Below are positions 9,105-17,575 of a DNA stretch of 64,000 nt, in pieces. How positions within the stretch are numbered: position 1 is the first letter of the stretch; each line of letters starts with the position of its first letter. The notes under the pieces are model-generated. The model made no database searches. It worked only from the letters and a program-made list of their open reading frames with translations, and had not been told where the DNA came from. The position numbers and the translations under genes were made by a program. The stretch covers positions 186,001 to 250,000 of the forward strand of contig NZ_JAHCPS010000002.1 in the NCBI RefSeq assembly GCF_021366795.1, written 5' to 3'. Origin of the DNA: Macrococcoides caseolyticum. GTDB taxonomy: Bacteria > Bacillota > Bacilli > Staphylococcales > Staphylococcaceae.

Positions 9105-10161
9105 CTGCATTACCTCCATCTTCAGCACGTAAGAACTGTGTTACAAATCTTAAATCATTTGTATAGAAATGACGAATATCCTCAATACCATATTTCAACA
9201 TTGCGATACGGTCTGGACCCATACCAAATGCGAAACCAGAGTATTTCTTTGAATCAAAGCCAGCCATCTCTAAAACATTTGGATGTACCATACCTGCACC
9301 TAAAATCTCAATCCAACCTGTGCCTTTACATACGTTACAGCCTTTACCTTTACATTTGAAGCAAGAAATATCTACTTCTACAGAAGGTTCAGTGAACGGG
9401 AAGAAACTTGGACGTAAGCGGATTTCACGATCTTCACCGAACATTTTTTTCGCGAAGTATTCTAATGTCCCTTTTAAGTCACTCATTTTAATATTTTCAT
9501 CAACAACCAATCCTTCAATTTGTGTAAATTGATGTGAGTGTGTCGCATCATCTGAATCACGACGATAAACTTTACCCGGACAAATAATTTTAACAGGCCC
9601 TTGACCTTTACGTGATTCTAACGTACGCGCTTGAACTGGAGACGTATGTGTACGCATTAAAACTTCATCTGATATATAGAAACTATCCTGCATATCTCGT
9701 GCTGGATGAGATTTCGGTAAGTTTAACGCTTCAAAGTTATAATAATCACTTTCTACTTCATAACCTTCAACAACTTCATACCCTAAACCTACAAATAAAT
9801 CTTCAATATCTTCTACAATTCGATTTAATGGATGACTTGCACCACTTACAAGTTCCTTACCAGGCAATGTAATATCAACAGTTTCACTTGCAAGCTTTCG
9901 ATTAATCAATTCACGTTGAATTTTCTCTTCGGCTTCAGCAATTGCCTTTTCAACGGTTTGACGTGCATCATTTACCAGTTGACCAAACTTCGGTTTTTCT
10001 TCGTTTGGTAAAGACTTCATCTCTTTCATTAAACCAGTAATAACTCCTTTTTTACCTAAGTAAGACACTTTAATATCTTGTAATTCTTTTTTCTCAGAAA
10101 TCGCTTGTACTTTTTGTACAGCCTCTTCCTTCAACGCCTGTAATTTATCCTTTAATTCCAT
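9091..10161 (-). CDS. pheS: Phenylalanine--tRNA ligase alpha subunit
   Basis: Catalytic class II subunit, 356 residues. Motif 2 is seen in [20 protein letters not shown] and motif 3 in [18 protein letters not shown]; the insert [17 protein letters not shown] contains the four Cys typical of Firmicutes PheS. The N-terminal coiled coil (about 1-85) serves tRNA binding. Two ATGs are adjacent (10164, 10161); GGAGG at 10169-10173 is best spaced for the second. Transcribed with pheT from a promoter at 10422-10450 behind a T-box leader, so expression should respond to uncharged tRNA-Phe. Confidence 0.97.
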   Translation of the reverse strand: MELKDKLQALKEEAVQKVQAISEKKELQDIKVSYLGKKGVITGLMKEMKSLPNEEKPKFGQLVNDARQTVEKAIAEAEEKIQRELINRKLASETVDITLPGKELVSGASHPLNRIVEDIEDLFVGLGYEVVEGYEVESDYYNFEALNLPKSHPARDMQDSFYISDEVLMRTHTSPVQARTLESRKGQGPVKIICPGKVYRRDSDDATHSHQFTQIEGLVVDENIKMSDLKGTLEYFAKKMFGEDREIRLRPSFFPFTEPSVEVDISCFKCKGKGCNVCKGTGWIEILGAGMVHPNVLEMAGFDSKKYSGFAFGMGPDRIAMLKYGIEDIRHFYTNDLRFVTQFLRAEDGGNADVSK

Positions 10162-10189
10162 CATGATGCCTCCTTAAATTTTTAGAAAC

Positions 10190-10415
10190 AAAAAAATTCC
10201 TTCCATCCCTGATATAGGGACGAAAAGAATTCCGCGGTACCACCCAAATTTGCTAATTTGCACACTTGTTGATGATAACGGTATCTACCGGCTTAACTTC
10301 TTATTAAGCAACCAAAAAGATGAAAAAACATGCTTCAGTGACTATCTCTCACCAAACGATAGCTCTCTTGACAAATCCACATATTACGTCTTTTTATCGG
10401 TCATTTATTTCATTA
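10190..10415 (-). promoter_or_regulatory. T-box leader of pheST
   Basis: The minus strand holds the T-box core GGGTGGTACCGCGGAATT (10228-10247 region) and the stem I signature GAGAGC...TTTGGTG. The core is followed by a terminator hairpin around GTCCCTATATCAGGGAT and a T run ending near 10190. A TTC (Phe) triplet followed by A at 10322-10324 is a plausible specifier, given the downstream gene; that assignment is tentative. Confidence 0.92.
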
Positions 10416-10421
10416 ATTATT

Positions 10422-10450
10422 ATTATAATCAATTAAAAAGTTATATTCAA
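10422..10450 (-). promoter_or_regulatory. Promoter of pheST
   Basis: TTGAAT (10445-10450), 17-base spacer, TATAAT (10422-10427). The -35 box ends 1 base before the stop codon of the upstream small membrane gene (10452). Confidence 0.8.
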
Positions 10451-10451
10451 G

Positions 10452-10634
10452 CTATATTTGGTCTCGATTTCTCTCACACTGCTCTAAATCTCTTACGCGT
10501 TTCTCTAACCCTTTTATTTCTTTAAGACGACGTGAAAAATAAATTACTAGGGTTACGATCACGATCATCATCGATAGAGAGAAAAATGTAAAAAATAAAG
10601 TGCCCCATTCGATACCACTTGATGCTTCAGTCAT
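10452..10634 (-). CDS. Small membrane protein, unknown
   Basis: Sixty residues: short polar N-terminus, one hydrophobic segment (about 12-33, TLFFTFFSLSMMIVIVTLVIYF in two parts), then a charged helix with coiled-coil character (RRLKEIKGLEKRVRDLEQ). Not recognised. It overlaps the preceding membrane gene by 8 bases and is third in a run of three overlapping membrane genes, which suggests a single functional unit. Confidence 0.65.
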   Translation of the reverse strand: MTEASSGIEWGTLFFTFFSLSMMIVIVTLVIYFSRRLKEIKGLEKRVRDLEQCERNRDQI

Positions 10635-11151
10635 TTTCTTCCTCCTTGTTCAATTTCTCTTCCTGTAATTTCTCTTCTTCAGTTGGTTTATTATTTTTTT
10701 CAAAACAAAAGTTAGTTAATAGCAGTATAACCCATGTTATTCCAAGAAACGTAGGGCGGTTGTCCCAAATTTGCCATCCTATAATAATAAAGTAAGCAAG
10801 AACTATAAATAGCATAATTGCAGTTCTTTTCTTCCAGTTTAGTTTAGTTCGATTAGCTCTATGAATCTCATTTGGCAAATCAAGTAATCTAAATGAGAGG
10901 AATATTACCGTTGTGCCTATAACAAAGGGTATTTTATTTCTGACTAATAATTCATTTTGTCTAGCTTCAGATAGTTTATAAAAATTCTCATTATAAACGC
11001 TTGGCTGATCTTTAATCAAATAGAAAAAAACACCACTAACAAAAACAACAATAAAAAAAGATATCATATTCTGCTGTTTATACCGTTTCAAATCAATACT
11101 CAATTTCGTATCAAACATGGTTCTAAAATAAAATGTAAGCGCTTCTATCAT
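10627..11151 (-). CDS. Conserved membrane protein, paralogue of the upstream gene
   Basis: A 174-residue protein with about four hydrophobic segments (about 29-45, 77-90, 110-127, 134-151) and a highly charged Lys/Glu C-terminal tail. It shares the order and motifs of its upstream neighbour: an N-terminal LSIDLKRYKQQ, a central LPNEIHRAN, and a terminal leucine-rich segment ending NFCF. I therefore read the pair as an old tandem duplication. Start ATG 11151 overlaps the upstream stop by 4 bases. Family and function not recognised. Confidence 0.65.
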   Translation of the reverse strand: MIEALTFYFRTMFDTKLSIDLKRYKQQNMISFFIVVFVSGVFFYLIKDQPSVYNENFYKLSEARQNELLVRNKIPFVIGTTVIFLSFRLLDLPNEIHRANRTKLNWKKRTAIMLFIVLAYFIIIGWQIWDNRPTFLGITWVILLLTNFCFEKNNKPTEEEKLQEEKLNKEEEND

Positions 11152-11648
11152 GATTTCTCACCTAACTTTTCTTCATCCGCCGTGGCATACGGATTTCCGC
11201 CAAATACGAAATTTGAAAGTAGCAGTATTAAAAATGTTCCTTGCAAATTATCGGGTTGTTCGTGTAAATAAAAGTAACTTCCAATCCCGATATAAAGAAT
11301 AAAACATGCTGCTAGAATCCATAATCTTACATGCCAGTTCTTATTTAACATGTTCGCACGATGTATTTCATTAGGTAGATTAATACCATGCGTTAACAGC
11401 ATCATCAAACAAAACGTTACAGCAAATTTGAAATGCTTCTTTAAATCATAGGCTCGTTGTTCTTTTTCAGTCATCTCAAAATACGCATCAGAATAACCAA
11501 AGTCATCCCACATCAGCCATAAGCCTAACAAAATGATTGGCATGACAATTAAAAATGCAACCCAACGTTGTCTCTTATATCGATCAATCCCAATTCTGAC
11601 ATCCGTTCTAAAAAAATGATCAATAAAAAATTTTATTTCTTCTCTCAT
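11148..11648 (-). CDS. Conserved membrane protein, first of a three-gene cluster
   Basis: A 166-residue polytopic membrane protein with segments at about 29-46, 76-89, 107-125 and 134-148. The N-terminus has DVRIGIDRYKRQ, the middle LPNEIHRANMLNKNW, matching the next gene. A TATAAT box lies at 11671-11676 on the minus strand without a clear -35 box. Function unknown; no catalytic motif is visible. Confidence 0.65.
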   Translation of the reverse strand: MREEIKFFIDHFFRTDVRIGIDRYKRQRWVAFLIVMPIILLGLWLMWDDFGYSDAYFEMTEKEQRAYDLKKHFKFAVTFCLMMLLTHGINLPNEIHRANMLNKNWHVRLWILAACFILYIGIGSYFYLHEQPDNLQGTFLILLLSNFVFGGNPYATADEEKLGEKS

Positions 11649-11720
11649 TGGTTACCAACCCCTCATTCCAATTATAACATTAAATGGAATGAACGTATCC
11701 AAAATAAGTAAATTTAATGC

Positions 11721-11752
11721 AAAAAAATAACCCTTCTTTACGAAGGATTTAT
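11721..11752 (-). terminator. Intrinsic terminator after the NTF2-like gene
   Basis: On the minus strand AATCCTTC and GAAGGGTT form an 8-pair stem (one G-U) followed by seven T. Confidence 0.8.
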
Positions 11753-12108
11753 TCTTTCAAGCCCATTACCATATCAAAACGGACCAACTTATTTCTTGTC
11801 TCTTCTTTATTAAAATACATCGTGCACAGTGCCTTATCTTCTAGTAATTCCTGACGTTCATTTTCTCGCATGATTTCAGTTACAACGATATTGCCATTGC
11901 TTCGATTCGCACGATAAATGACTTCAAATCTCCAGTCTTGTTCATTCATAAATCTGTTTTTAAATAAGTTCATCAACTCTTCATAACTCATTTCATAAGC
12001 TACACATTCATCATTAATAAATACTGCGCGTATATCTTTTGAAATAATGTCTTTCATTTTCTCCATATCCTGACTACTCCAGGCTGCTAATAGGTGAAAA
12101 TATGCCAT
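11749..12108 (-). CDS. NTF2-like/SnoaL-like fold protein
   Basis: A 119-residue cytoplasmic protein. The pattern AAWSSQDMEKMKDIISKDIRA near the N-terminus (helix then first strand) and repeated strands to the end (VIYRANRSNGNIVVTEI) resemble the cone-shaped NTF2-like fold used by small enzymes and ligand binders. No signal peptide. It starts 28 bases after trmH and ends in a terminator, so it is the last gene of the marR-trmH run. The specific function cannot be told from sequence. Confidence 0.6.
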   Translation of the reverse strand: MAYFHLLAAWSSQDMEKMKDIISKDIRAVFINDECVAYEMSYEELMNLFKNRFMNEQDWRFEVIYRANRSNGNIVVTEIMRENERQELLEDKALCTMYFNKEETRNKLVRFDMVMGLKE

Positions 12109-12136
12109 TCTCTACACTTCTTTCTGTAAAATAGTT

Positions 12137-12874
12137 TTAAATTAAGTGATACATTAAAATACCCGCACATACAGCAACATTTAAACTCTCTGCTTTGCCA
12201 TGAATCGGAACATAAAGATTATTATCTGTTTGGGCAAGAATAGCCTCATCTACACCTTGTCCTTCATTTCCTAAAATTAACATAAACGATTCACTTCCAT
12301 CTACTTGTTTATAGTCTACAGCATTTACTAAACTTGTGCCATATATTTTTCCTTCAAATTTATCTTTTAGTTCCTGAAATTCCATTTCTAAAACTGGCAA
12401 ATGAAACACGCTGCCTTGAGCTGACCTTAAAACTTTATCATTATATATATCTACAGTACCTTTAGCAATAATAACAGCATCTAAACCAGCTGCATCTGCT
12501 GTACGAATTATTGTCCCTACATTACCGGGATCTTGAATACGATCCAGATATACAATTTTTTTCAATTCAACATGATTAGTATCAGGTATATTACAAACTG
12601 CATATATACCTTGTGGAGCTTCAGTCTGCGATAATTTTTCTGCAATTTTAAAGGTAATTTCGTACTGCTCTTTGCTGTTTTCTACCATTACTTCAGTTAT
12701 TTTTTCAGGATTAACGGTTAAAATCATCTCGATATCAATATTACTTTTCGCCGCTTCTTCTACTAAATGAAAACCCTCAATAAGAAATTGATTTGATTTC
12801 TTACGTTCTTTTCTCGTATGTAACTTTGCTATTTGCTTTATTTTTAAATTATTTACCGACTCTATACGTTCCAT
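12137..12874 (-). CDS. TrmH/SpoU-family RNA 2'-O-methyltransferase
   Basis: SAM-dependent SPOUT methyltransferase for tRNA or rRNA, corresponding in position to Bacillus ysgA, next to pheS. The N-terminal substrate-binding domain (FLIEGFHLVEEA) precedes the knotted SPOUT domain with its three motifs: DPGNVGTIIRTADAAG, LILGNEGQGVDE and IPIHGKAESLNVAVCAGIL-like VPIHGKAESLNVAV. Start ATG 12874 (MERIESVNN) is preceded by GAGG six bases away; the longer frame begins at a GTG inside the binding site. Target RNA not determinable. Confidence 0.88.
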   Translation of the reverse strand: MERIESVNNLKIKQIAKLHTRKERKKSNQFLIEGFHLVEEAAKSNIDIEMILTVNPEKITEVMVENSKEQYEITFKIAEKLSQTEAPQGIYAVCNIPDTNHVELKKIVYLDRIQDPGNVGTIIRTADAAGLDAVIIAKGTVDIYNDKVLRSAQGSVFHLPVLEMEFQELKDKFEGKIYGTSLVNAVDYKQVDGSESFMLILGNEGQGVDEAILAQTDNNLYVPIHGKAESLNVAVCAGILMYHLI

Positions 12875-12904
12875 AATGTACCTCACCTTTACTTAATACT
12901 CTTA

Positions 12905-13348
12905 TTATGACTCATGTTCATTCATAATGATACTATATCCATCTCGTTTTTCCGATAATCCTTGCATAACTGCATGCCAGTCATGACCATATTGTGCGAA
13001 CATGTCATCCATTAAATCGCGTTGCGCCTGGTTTAACACTTCTATAAGTGAATAACCCGCGTCTGTTGGATGCAGTTCTTTTAATCGTTTATCAGTCGCT
13101 GCTGGTTGTTCAGTAATCAAGGCTTTTTCCTTTAATACTTTTAACGTATTGTGTGACCCTTGCTTGGATATTTCAAGCACTTGCAATAGTTCTTTTTGTG
13201 TAATACCTGGTTTCTTGCAAATAAAAAATAAAAAGCGATGATGCTGTCGCTGCATACCGAATTGCTCAATAATCTTGTCTGCAGTTGTAATAAACGTTTT
13301 ATAAGCAAAATAAAATAAAATATGCTCATTATCACTTGAAGTCGTCAT
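12905..13348 (-). CDS. MarR-family transcriptional regulator
   Basis: A 147-residue winged-helix regulator. The HTH region reads KPGITQKELLQVLEISKQGSH followed by the wing (KEKALITEQPAATDKRLKELHPT), typical of MarR. It is divergent from the keto-acid decarboxylase gene; the 138-base gap holds face-to-face promoters and a perfect palindrome overlapping the -35 box of the decarboxylase gene. Most likely it represses that gene and possibly itself. It may be co-transcribed with trmH (30 bases downstream). Confidence 0.85.
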   Translation of the reverse strand: MTTSSDNEHILFYFAYKTFITTADKIIEQFGMQRQHHRFLFFICKKPGITQKELLQVLEISKQGSHNTLKVLKEKALITEQPAATDKRLKELHPTDAGYSLIEVLNQAQRDLMDDMFAQYGHDWHAVMQGLSEKRDGYSIIMNEHES

Positions 13349-13377
13349 AATTTTCTCCTCATCTTTAGCTTATCTTT

Positions 13378-13405
13378 ATTATACGCACTCTATTTATTTT
13401 TTCAA
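13378..13405 (-). promoter_or_regulatory. Promoter of the MarR regulator
   Basis: TTGAAA (13400-13405), 16-base spacer, TATAAT (13378-13383) on the minus strand, 30 bases before the start codon. Confidence 0.7.
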
Positions 13406-13413
13406 CAAGATAG

Positions 13414-13428
13414 GTCAATAACATTGAC
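13414..13428. promoter_or_regulatory. Candidate MarR operator
   Basis: Perfect inverted repeat GTCAAT-AAC-ATTGAC. Its right half overlaps the -35 box of the decarboxylase promoter, and it sits 9 bases upstream of the -35 box of the regulator, so one bound dimer could affect both. Confidence 0.5.
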
Positions 13429-13452
13429 TTAAATATTTATAAATATTATATT
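13425..13452 (+). promoter_or_regulatory. Promoter of the keto-acid decarboxylase gene
   Basis: TTGACT (13425-13430), 16-base spacer, TATATT (13447-13452); the gene starts at 13487 behind AAGGGGAG. Confidence 0.65.
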
Positions 13453-13486
13453 TAATAAGTAAACATTAAATAAAGGGGAGAAAATA

Positions 13487-15133
13487 ATGAAACAAAGAAT
13501 CGGACAATTATTATTAGATACATTAGCTGTTAATGGTGTCGATAAAGTATTTGGCGTACCTGGTGATTTCACATTAGCCTTTTTAGACGATATCGTAAGC
13601 CATGATAAATTAGAATGGATTGGTAACACAAACGAATTAAATGCAGCATATGCAGCGGATGGTTACGCACGTGTGAAAGGATTAGCAGCAGTAAGTACGA
13701 CATTTGGTGTAGGAGAACTCAGTGCAGTGAACGGTATTGCTGGGAGTTATGCTGAACGCGTACCCGTTGTAAAAATCGCAGGCGGACCATCAAGTGTTGC
13801 ACAAAAAGAGGGACGTTATGTCCATCACTCATTAGGTGAAGGTGTATTTGATTCATATTCTAAAATGTACGAACATATCACATGCGCGACAACTACACTA
13901 ACTGTAGAAAACGCTCAAACTGAAATTCCTCGCGTTATAAATGCCGCGATACGTGAACGACGTCCAGTGCACATTCACTTACCGATAGACGTTGCACTCA
14001 CTGAAATTGAAGTAACTGACGCACCTGTTGCATATCAGCATGCAGCAAAAGATGTGAGCCAGTATATTGAAGCTGTGAAAGAACGTTTAACAGCTGCAAA
14101 ACAACCTGTATTAATCGTTGGGCACGAGATTAATTCATTCGATTTACATGAGAAATTAGAACAACTTGCAGACTTAACAAATATTCCAGTAGCTCAATTA
14201 TCACTTGGGAAATCAGCATTCAATGAAGAAAGTGCTAAATTTTTAGGTATCTTTGACGGAAAAATTGCTGAAGAAAATGTACGACGCTATGTAAATAACT
14301 CAGACTGTATTATTAATTTAGGAGCAAAATTAACAGACTCAGCAACTGCAGGCTTTAGTTATGAATTCGACATTAATGAAGTCATCTTCATGAACCAAGA
14401 TGATTTCAAAGCTGGATCTGTTGTTAGTGACGACGTATCTATTATCGACTTAGTTGATGGATTACTTACAATCGACTATAAAAATACAGCAGAGTACCCA
14501 ACATTCAAACGCTCAGAAATGAATTATGAGTTAAATGATGAACCGTTAACGCAGGAGAATTACTTCAAATTAGTTAATGCATTTTTAGAAAAAGACGATA
14601 TTCTGTTAGCTGAGCAAGGCACATCATTCTTCGGTGCATATGATTTATCACTGTATAAAGGCAACCAATATATCGGACAACCATTATGGGGATCAATTGG
14701 ATATACATTCCCAGCGCTATTAGGAAGTCAACATGCTGATGAAAATCGTAGAAACATACTACTTATTGGTGATGGATCATTACAATTAACAGTTCAAGCA
14801 TTATCGACGATAATACGTACAGGCATTAAACCCATTATCTTCGTCATTAACAATGACGGATATACAGTAGAACGTTTAATCCATGGCATGGAAGAACCAT
14901 ATAACGATATTAAAATGTGGCACTACAAACAATTACCAGAAGCATTTGGTGCTAAAGATGAAGTGGTTGTACATGATGCGAAAACGTCGAATGAATTAAA
15001 AGCTGTAATGGATAAAATTAATGCAGATAAAGATCACCTACATTTCGTTGAAATTCATATGGGTGTTCAAGATGCACCTAAAAAGTTAATTGATATTTCT
15101 AAGGCTTTTGCTGAAGCGAATAAAAAAGCGTAA
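13487..15133 (+). CDS. Thiamine-diphosphate-dependent alpha-keto acid decarboxylase
   Basis: Cytoplasmic enzyme of the pyruvate/indolepyruvate/branched-chain keto-acid decarboxylase group; produces aldehydes from 2-keto acids. All 548 residues of a full-length enzyme are present: catalytic Glu50 in NTNELNAAYAADGYAR, the His113-His114 pair (YVHHSLGEG) that marks true decarboxylases, and the ThDP-binding motif from GDGS (428) to NN (455-456). Pyruvate, indolepyruvate and branched-chain preference cannot be separated by these motifs. Such enzymes make malty or fusel aldehydes in cheese and meat cocci. Monocistronic: own promoter, own terminator, divergent MarR regulator. Confidence 0.9.
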   Translation: MKQRIGQLLLDTLAVNGVDKVFGVPGDFTLAFLDDIVSHDKLEWIGNTNELNAAYAADGYARVKGLAAVSTTFGVGELSAVNGIAGSYAERVPVVKIAGGPSSVAQKEGRYVHHSLGEGVFDSYSKMYEHITCATTTLTVENAQTEIPRVINAAIRERRPVHIHLPIDVALTEIEVTDAPVAYQHAAKDVSQYIEAVKERLTAAKQPVLIVGHEINSFDLHEKLEQLADLTNIPVAQLSLGKSAFNEESAKFLGIFDGKIAEENVRRYVNNSDCIINLGAKLTDSATAGFSYEFDINEVIFMNQDDFKAGSVVSDDVSIIDLVDGLLTIDYKNTAEYPTFKRSEMNYELNDEPLTQENYFKLVNAFLEKDDILLAEQGTSFFGAYDLSLYKGNQYIGQPLWGSIGYTFPALLGSQHADENRRNILLIGDGSLQLTVQALSTIIRTGIKPIIFVINNDGYTVERLIHGMEEPYNDIKMWHYKQLPEAFGAKDEVVVHDAKTSNELKAVMDKINADKDHLHFVEIHMGVQDAPKKLIDISKAFAEANKKA

Positions 15134-15138
15134 CAAAT

Positions 15139-15181
15139 TACCCCCGTTTACTCAATATATGTAGAGACGGGGGTTCTTTAG
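15139..15181 (+). terminator. Intrinsic terminator of the decarboxylase gene
   Basis: ACCCCCGT (15140-15147) pairs with ACGGGGGT (15167-15174), followed by TCTTTAGTT. Positioned 6 bases after the stop codon. Confidence 0.8.
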
Positions 15182-15259
15182 TTATGGATACCATTATATG
15201 GAGATGTGCGCCCACTTTGTATGAATAGTGTGCACTATTTTCAAGTTTTTTACAACATA

Positions 15260-15799
15260 TCATAAATATTTATTCACAGTTGTTTCACCAATTTCATAAA
15301 CAAACACATCCGGCATGTTCATTTCACAGAAATCCTCATATCCAAACGTTCCATCCGTTAGATGATTAAACAATACTGAAAAAGAAGTACCATGACCGCA
15401 AATAATTAAACCACCCTCACACTTATTAATAAGATCTTCAAACGCAGGAACAATCCTTTGTTTAACTTCATTCAATGATTCACCATTCTCAAGTTTATAA
15501 TCAAAATCCTTCCACTGACGTTCTGCAAATTCCGAGAAATTATCGATCCAATCACCAACCGTACGTTCATAAAAGTTTTCTACAATCTCAATCTTCAATC
15601 CTTTATCTTCAGCTATCGGCTTAACTGTATCCAATGCACGTTTGAAAGGGCTTGAATAAATTTGAACTATTTCTTTATTCTTAAAAATCTCAACCAAATC
15701 CAGTGCAAGTTTAACACCATCTTCAGTCAACGGTGCACTTTCATCATGTTTATATGAAATATCCCTAATAGAGTGTCTTATAAAATATATTTGCTTCAT
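15260..15799 (-). CDS. Histidine phosphatase family protein
   Basis: Member of the phosphoglycerate-mutase-like superfamily; 179 residues. The phosphohistidine motif is at the N-terminus (FIRHSIRD, His9), the second catalytic His is in ICGHGTS near residue 136, and SSPFKRALDT supplies the conserved Arg. Substrate unknown. It is the last gene of the PadR operon, 10 bases after the preceding gene, and converges on the decarboxylase gene. Confidence 0.8.
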   Translation of the reverse strand: MKQIYFIRHSIRDISYKHDESAPLTEDGVKLALDLVEIFKNKEIVQIYSSPFKRALDTVKPIAEDKGLKIEIVENFYERTVGDWIDNFSEFAERQWKDFDYKLENGESLNEVKQRIVPAFEDLINKCEGGLIICGHGTSFSVLFNHLTDGTFGYEDFCEMNMPDVFVYEIGETTVNKYL

Positions 15800-15809
15800 G
15801 TTTATCCCC

Positions 15810-16241
15810 CTAATACTTCACTACTTTCAATCCCATTTGTTTCAATTCGCCTGCTAACTGATTATCCATTACTCTCACTTCTCGCTCATGCGCAATGGAA
15901 TACAAAACACTTTTTCCATCCTTTAGAAATGCGATATCTACATCAATTGGTGAATAGTCAAAACCATCTTCCTTATAAAAACAATTAAACAACTTTATCT
16001 CATTAACCACACGCTGATTATAATGAAAAAAATATAAATTGCCTTGATGATTTCCTTGAGTACCCGGCCATTTTTTTCGTACTTTCATCTCAATGAATTC
16101 AGGCGATAAGTTTTTGTATACACTTGTTTCAGTAAAATCTTCACCTAACGTACAAGTAATTAATATCGTGTCTGCATAATCTAATAACTTACGGATGACT
16201 GTTCTATACGATTCTTTGTCATTTGATATTAAGTAATGCAT
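15810..16241 (-). CDS. Hypothetical protein in PadR operon
   Basis: A 143-residue soluble protein without recognised family. The start ATG 16241 has GAGAGGAG just upstream and overlaps the previous gene by 13 bases. It is rich in short strands and helices (YLISNDKESYRTVIRKLLDY, DILITCTLG-like), with a conserved-looking aromatic patch GNLYFFHYNQRV. No signal peptide or membrane segment. Place in the operon is its only functional clue. Confidence 0.6.
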   Translation of the reverse strand: MHYLISNDKESYRTVIRKLLDYADTILITCTLGEDFTETSVYKNLSPEFIEMKVRKKWPGTQGNHQGNLYFFHYNQRVVNEIKLFNCFYKEDGFDYSPIDVDIAFLKDGKSVLYSIAHEREVRVMDNQLAGELKQMGLKVVKY

Positions 16242-16699
16242 AATTTTTCTCCTCTCGGAAAATGTTCCAATAATTCATTCATTACGCTTTCATCATCAGC
16301 TAACACAATTGTTGTTGAACTATCCATTACTACAATTTCAAATACAGCTTTACTTTCAATATGTGATAAACTGTTATTCAATATAACCGGATCCTCAGTA
16401 TTATCATATTCTACAGCATCTCTTTCGATTTCTTCCCAACTGATTTCATTTGGAAATCCTGAAAGTACACCCCATACCCATTGAACATCTGAATAGGATG
16501 CTAATGTTTTATAAAAAGTGTCTCCATCCATTAAATGATTATTCGGTTGGTCAAACGGAAAATCATCATATAGAAAATCCCCATTATGTTCGTGTGCATT
16601 GATTTTCCACTTTAATGATTTCACATATGGCTCTAAATATTTTAATACTTCGAATGGATAAGTCCTATAACCCGCTTCGTTCAAAATTAGACCGTACAT
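16229..16699 (-). CDS. Hypothetical protein, possibly DUF2691-like
   Basis: Soluble acidic protein of about 156 residues starting MYGLILNEAGYRTYPFEVLK. The start ATG 16699 is chosen because GGTGAT lies just before it and because the upstream small gene ends in that site; the longer frame from 16735 runs through the Lys-rich tail of the small peptide. The start-up pattern (N-terminal strand, YPFEVLKYLEPYVKSLKWKI) and late VFEIVVMDSSTTIVLADDES faintly resemble DUF2691 proteins of Bacillus; that is a weak guess. Confidence 0.55.
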   Translation of the reverse strand: MYGLILNEAGYRTYPFEVLKYLEPYVKSLKWKINAHEHNGDFLYDDFPFDQPNNHLMDGDTFYKTLASYSDVQWVWGVLSGFPNEISWEEIERDAVEYDNTEDPVILNNSLSHIESKAVFEIVVMDSSTTIVLADDESVMNELLEHFPRGEKLCIT

Positions 16700-16703
16700 A
16701 TAA

Positions 16704-16799
16704 TCACCATTTATTTTTCTTTTTCTTTTCATCACCGTTTACAATAGCAGTTAAAAATTCTCCTAGAAACCCAATAATATCAGCAAGTAAATTTATCAT
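16704..16799 (-). CDS. 31-residue amphipathic cationic peptide (not previously apparent as a gene)
   Basis: Reads MINLLADIIGFLGEFLTAIV then NGDEKKKKNKW. Hydrophobic residues fill most of a helix, with polar or small residues at 3, 7, 10, 14, 17 and 21, that is, one narrow polar face with perfect 3-4 spacing; the tail is strongly basic. The ATG shares one base with the stop codon of the upstream membrane gene (TGATG) and AAGGTG lies upstream; its own TGA overlaps the ribosome binding site of the next gene. This doubly coupled position is strong evidence that it is translated. It resembles phenol-soluble modulins, leaderless bacteriocins or small membrane toxins in general character; none is a sequence match I can name. 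Confidence 0.7.
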   Translation of the reverse strand: MINLLADIIGFLGEFLTAIVNGDEKKKKNKW

Positions 16800-17575
16800 C
16801 ACTTCACCTTATCTTTCTTTTCTTCTTTTCTATAGTACAAAAATAGCATTGTTCCAAAAACTATGTTTAATACAGTAAAAATAATTCCAGATAGTGTGAC
16901 ATAATCTTCACTTTTTGGATTACCACTCGTAAAAAGCTTTGCTAAAAGATCTGGTAATACTATATATATCATTACACCGATAAAGAACCAATATTTAATG
17001 ATTGCACAAATTATTATAAACAATAGTGCAATCGTTATTCCTATATAAAAACTATACTTATCATCCATTGTAACTAAACTTGGACTTTCTGTTTTTCTTA
17101 ATAAGAATTCTCCTAAAATGCAAAATGCCAATAAAGATAAAGATACACCTATTGCCAGACCATAGGACTTCTTTCGATCGCCATATTTCACAAGCAACGT
17201 TTTCATCACCCATAATTCAAGTGGTGCTAGTACAAACATTAATAGACTATAATAAATAACTCTATTTACAGTCATATCAAAATCACCTTGAATTAAATTT
17301 GGGACTGTGAAGAAGCTAATCATTGCCAAGATCAATAAAAAAATAAACCTAAAAATCCCTTTATCAAACGGCAATTCATTCGAAATCGACTTTATATATT
17401 CTTTTACTGATCCCCCTGTTACACTTTCAACACTTTCTCCTCTTAATTCCGCTTCATATAAGTGATCACGAAGTTCTTCTTCTATTGCATCAATATCTTC
17501 ATCTTTCTTTCCTCTAGACGCAAGTTCTAGTCGTAACTGTAATAAAAAATGTTCAGCTTCATTACTTAACATCAT
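16799..17575 (-). CDS. HAAS/DUF1700-like membrane protein
   Basis: About 258 residues. The first 70 form the HAAS-type helical domain often encoded beside PadR regulators (EAEHFLLQLRLELASRG..., IDAIEEELRDHLYEAELRGES), followed by five or six membrane segments (from about residue 76 to the end). The start is placed at ATG 17575, behind GAGGAG; an ATG at 17572 is equally possible. It overlaps padR by 14 bases. In this family the membrane protein is thought to sense or transduce envelope signals together with PadR; its ligand is unknown. Confidence 0.75.
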   Translation of the reverse strand: MMLSNEAEHFLLQLRLELASRGKKDEDIDAIEEELRDHLYEAELRGESVESVTGGSVKEYIKSISNELPFDKGIFRFIFLLILAMISFFTVPNLIQGDFDMTVNRVIYYSLLMFVLAPLELWVMKTLLVKYGDRKKSYGLAIGVSLSLLAFCILGEFLLRKTESPSLVTMDDKYSFYIGITIALLFIIICAIIKYWFFIGVMIYIVLPDLLAKLFTSGNPKSEDYVTLSGIIFTVLNIVFGTMLFLYYRKEEKKDKVK

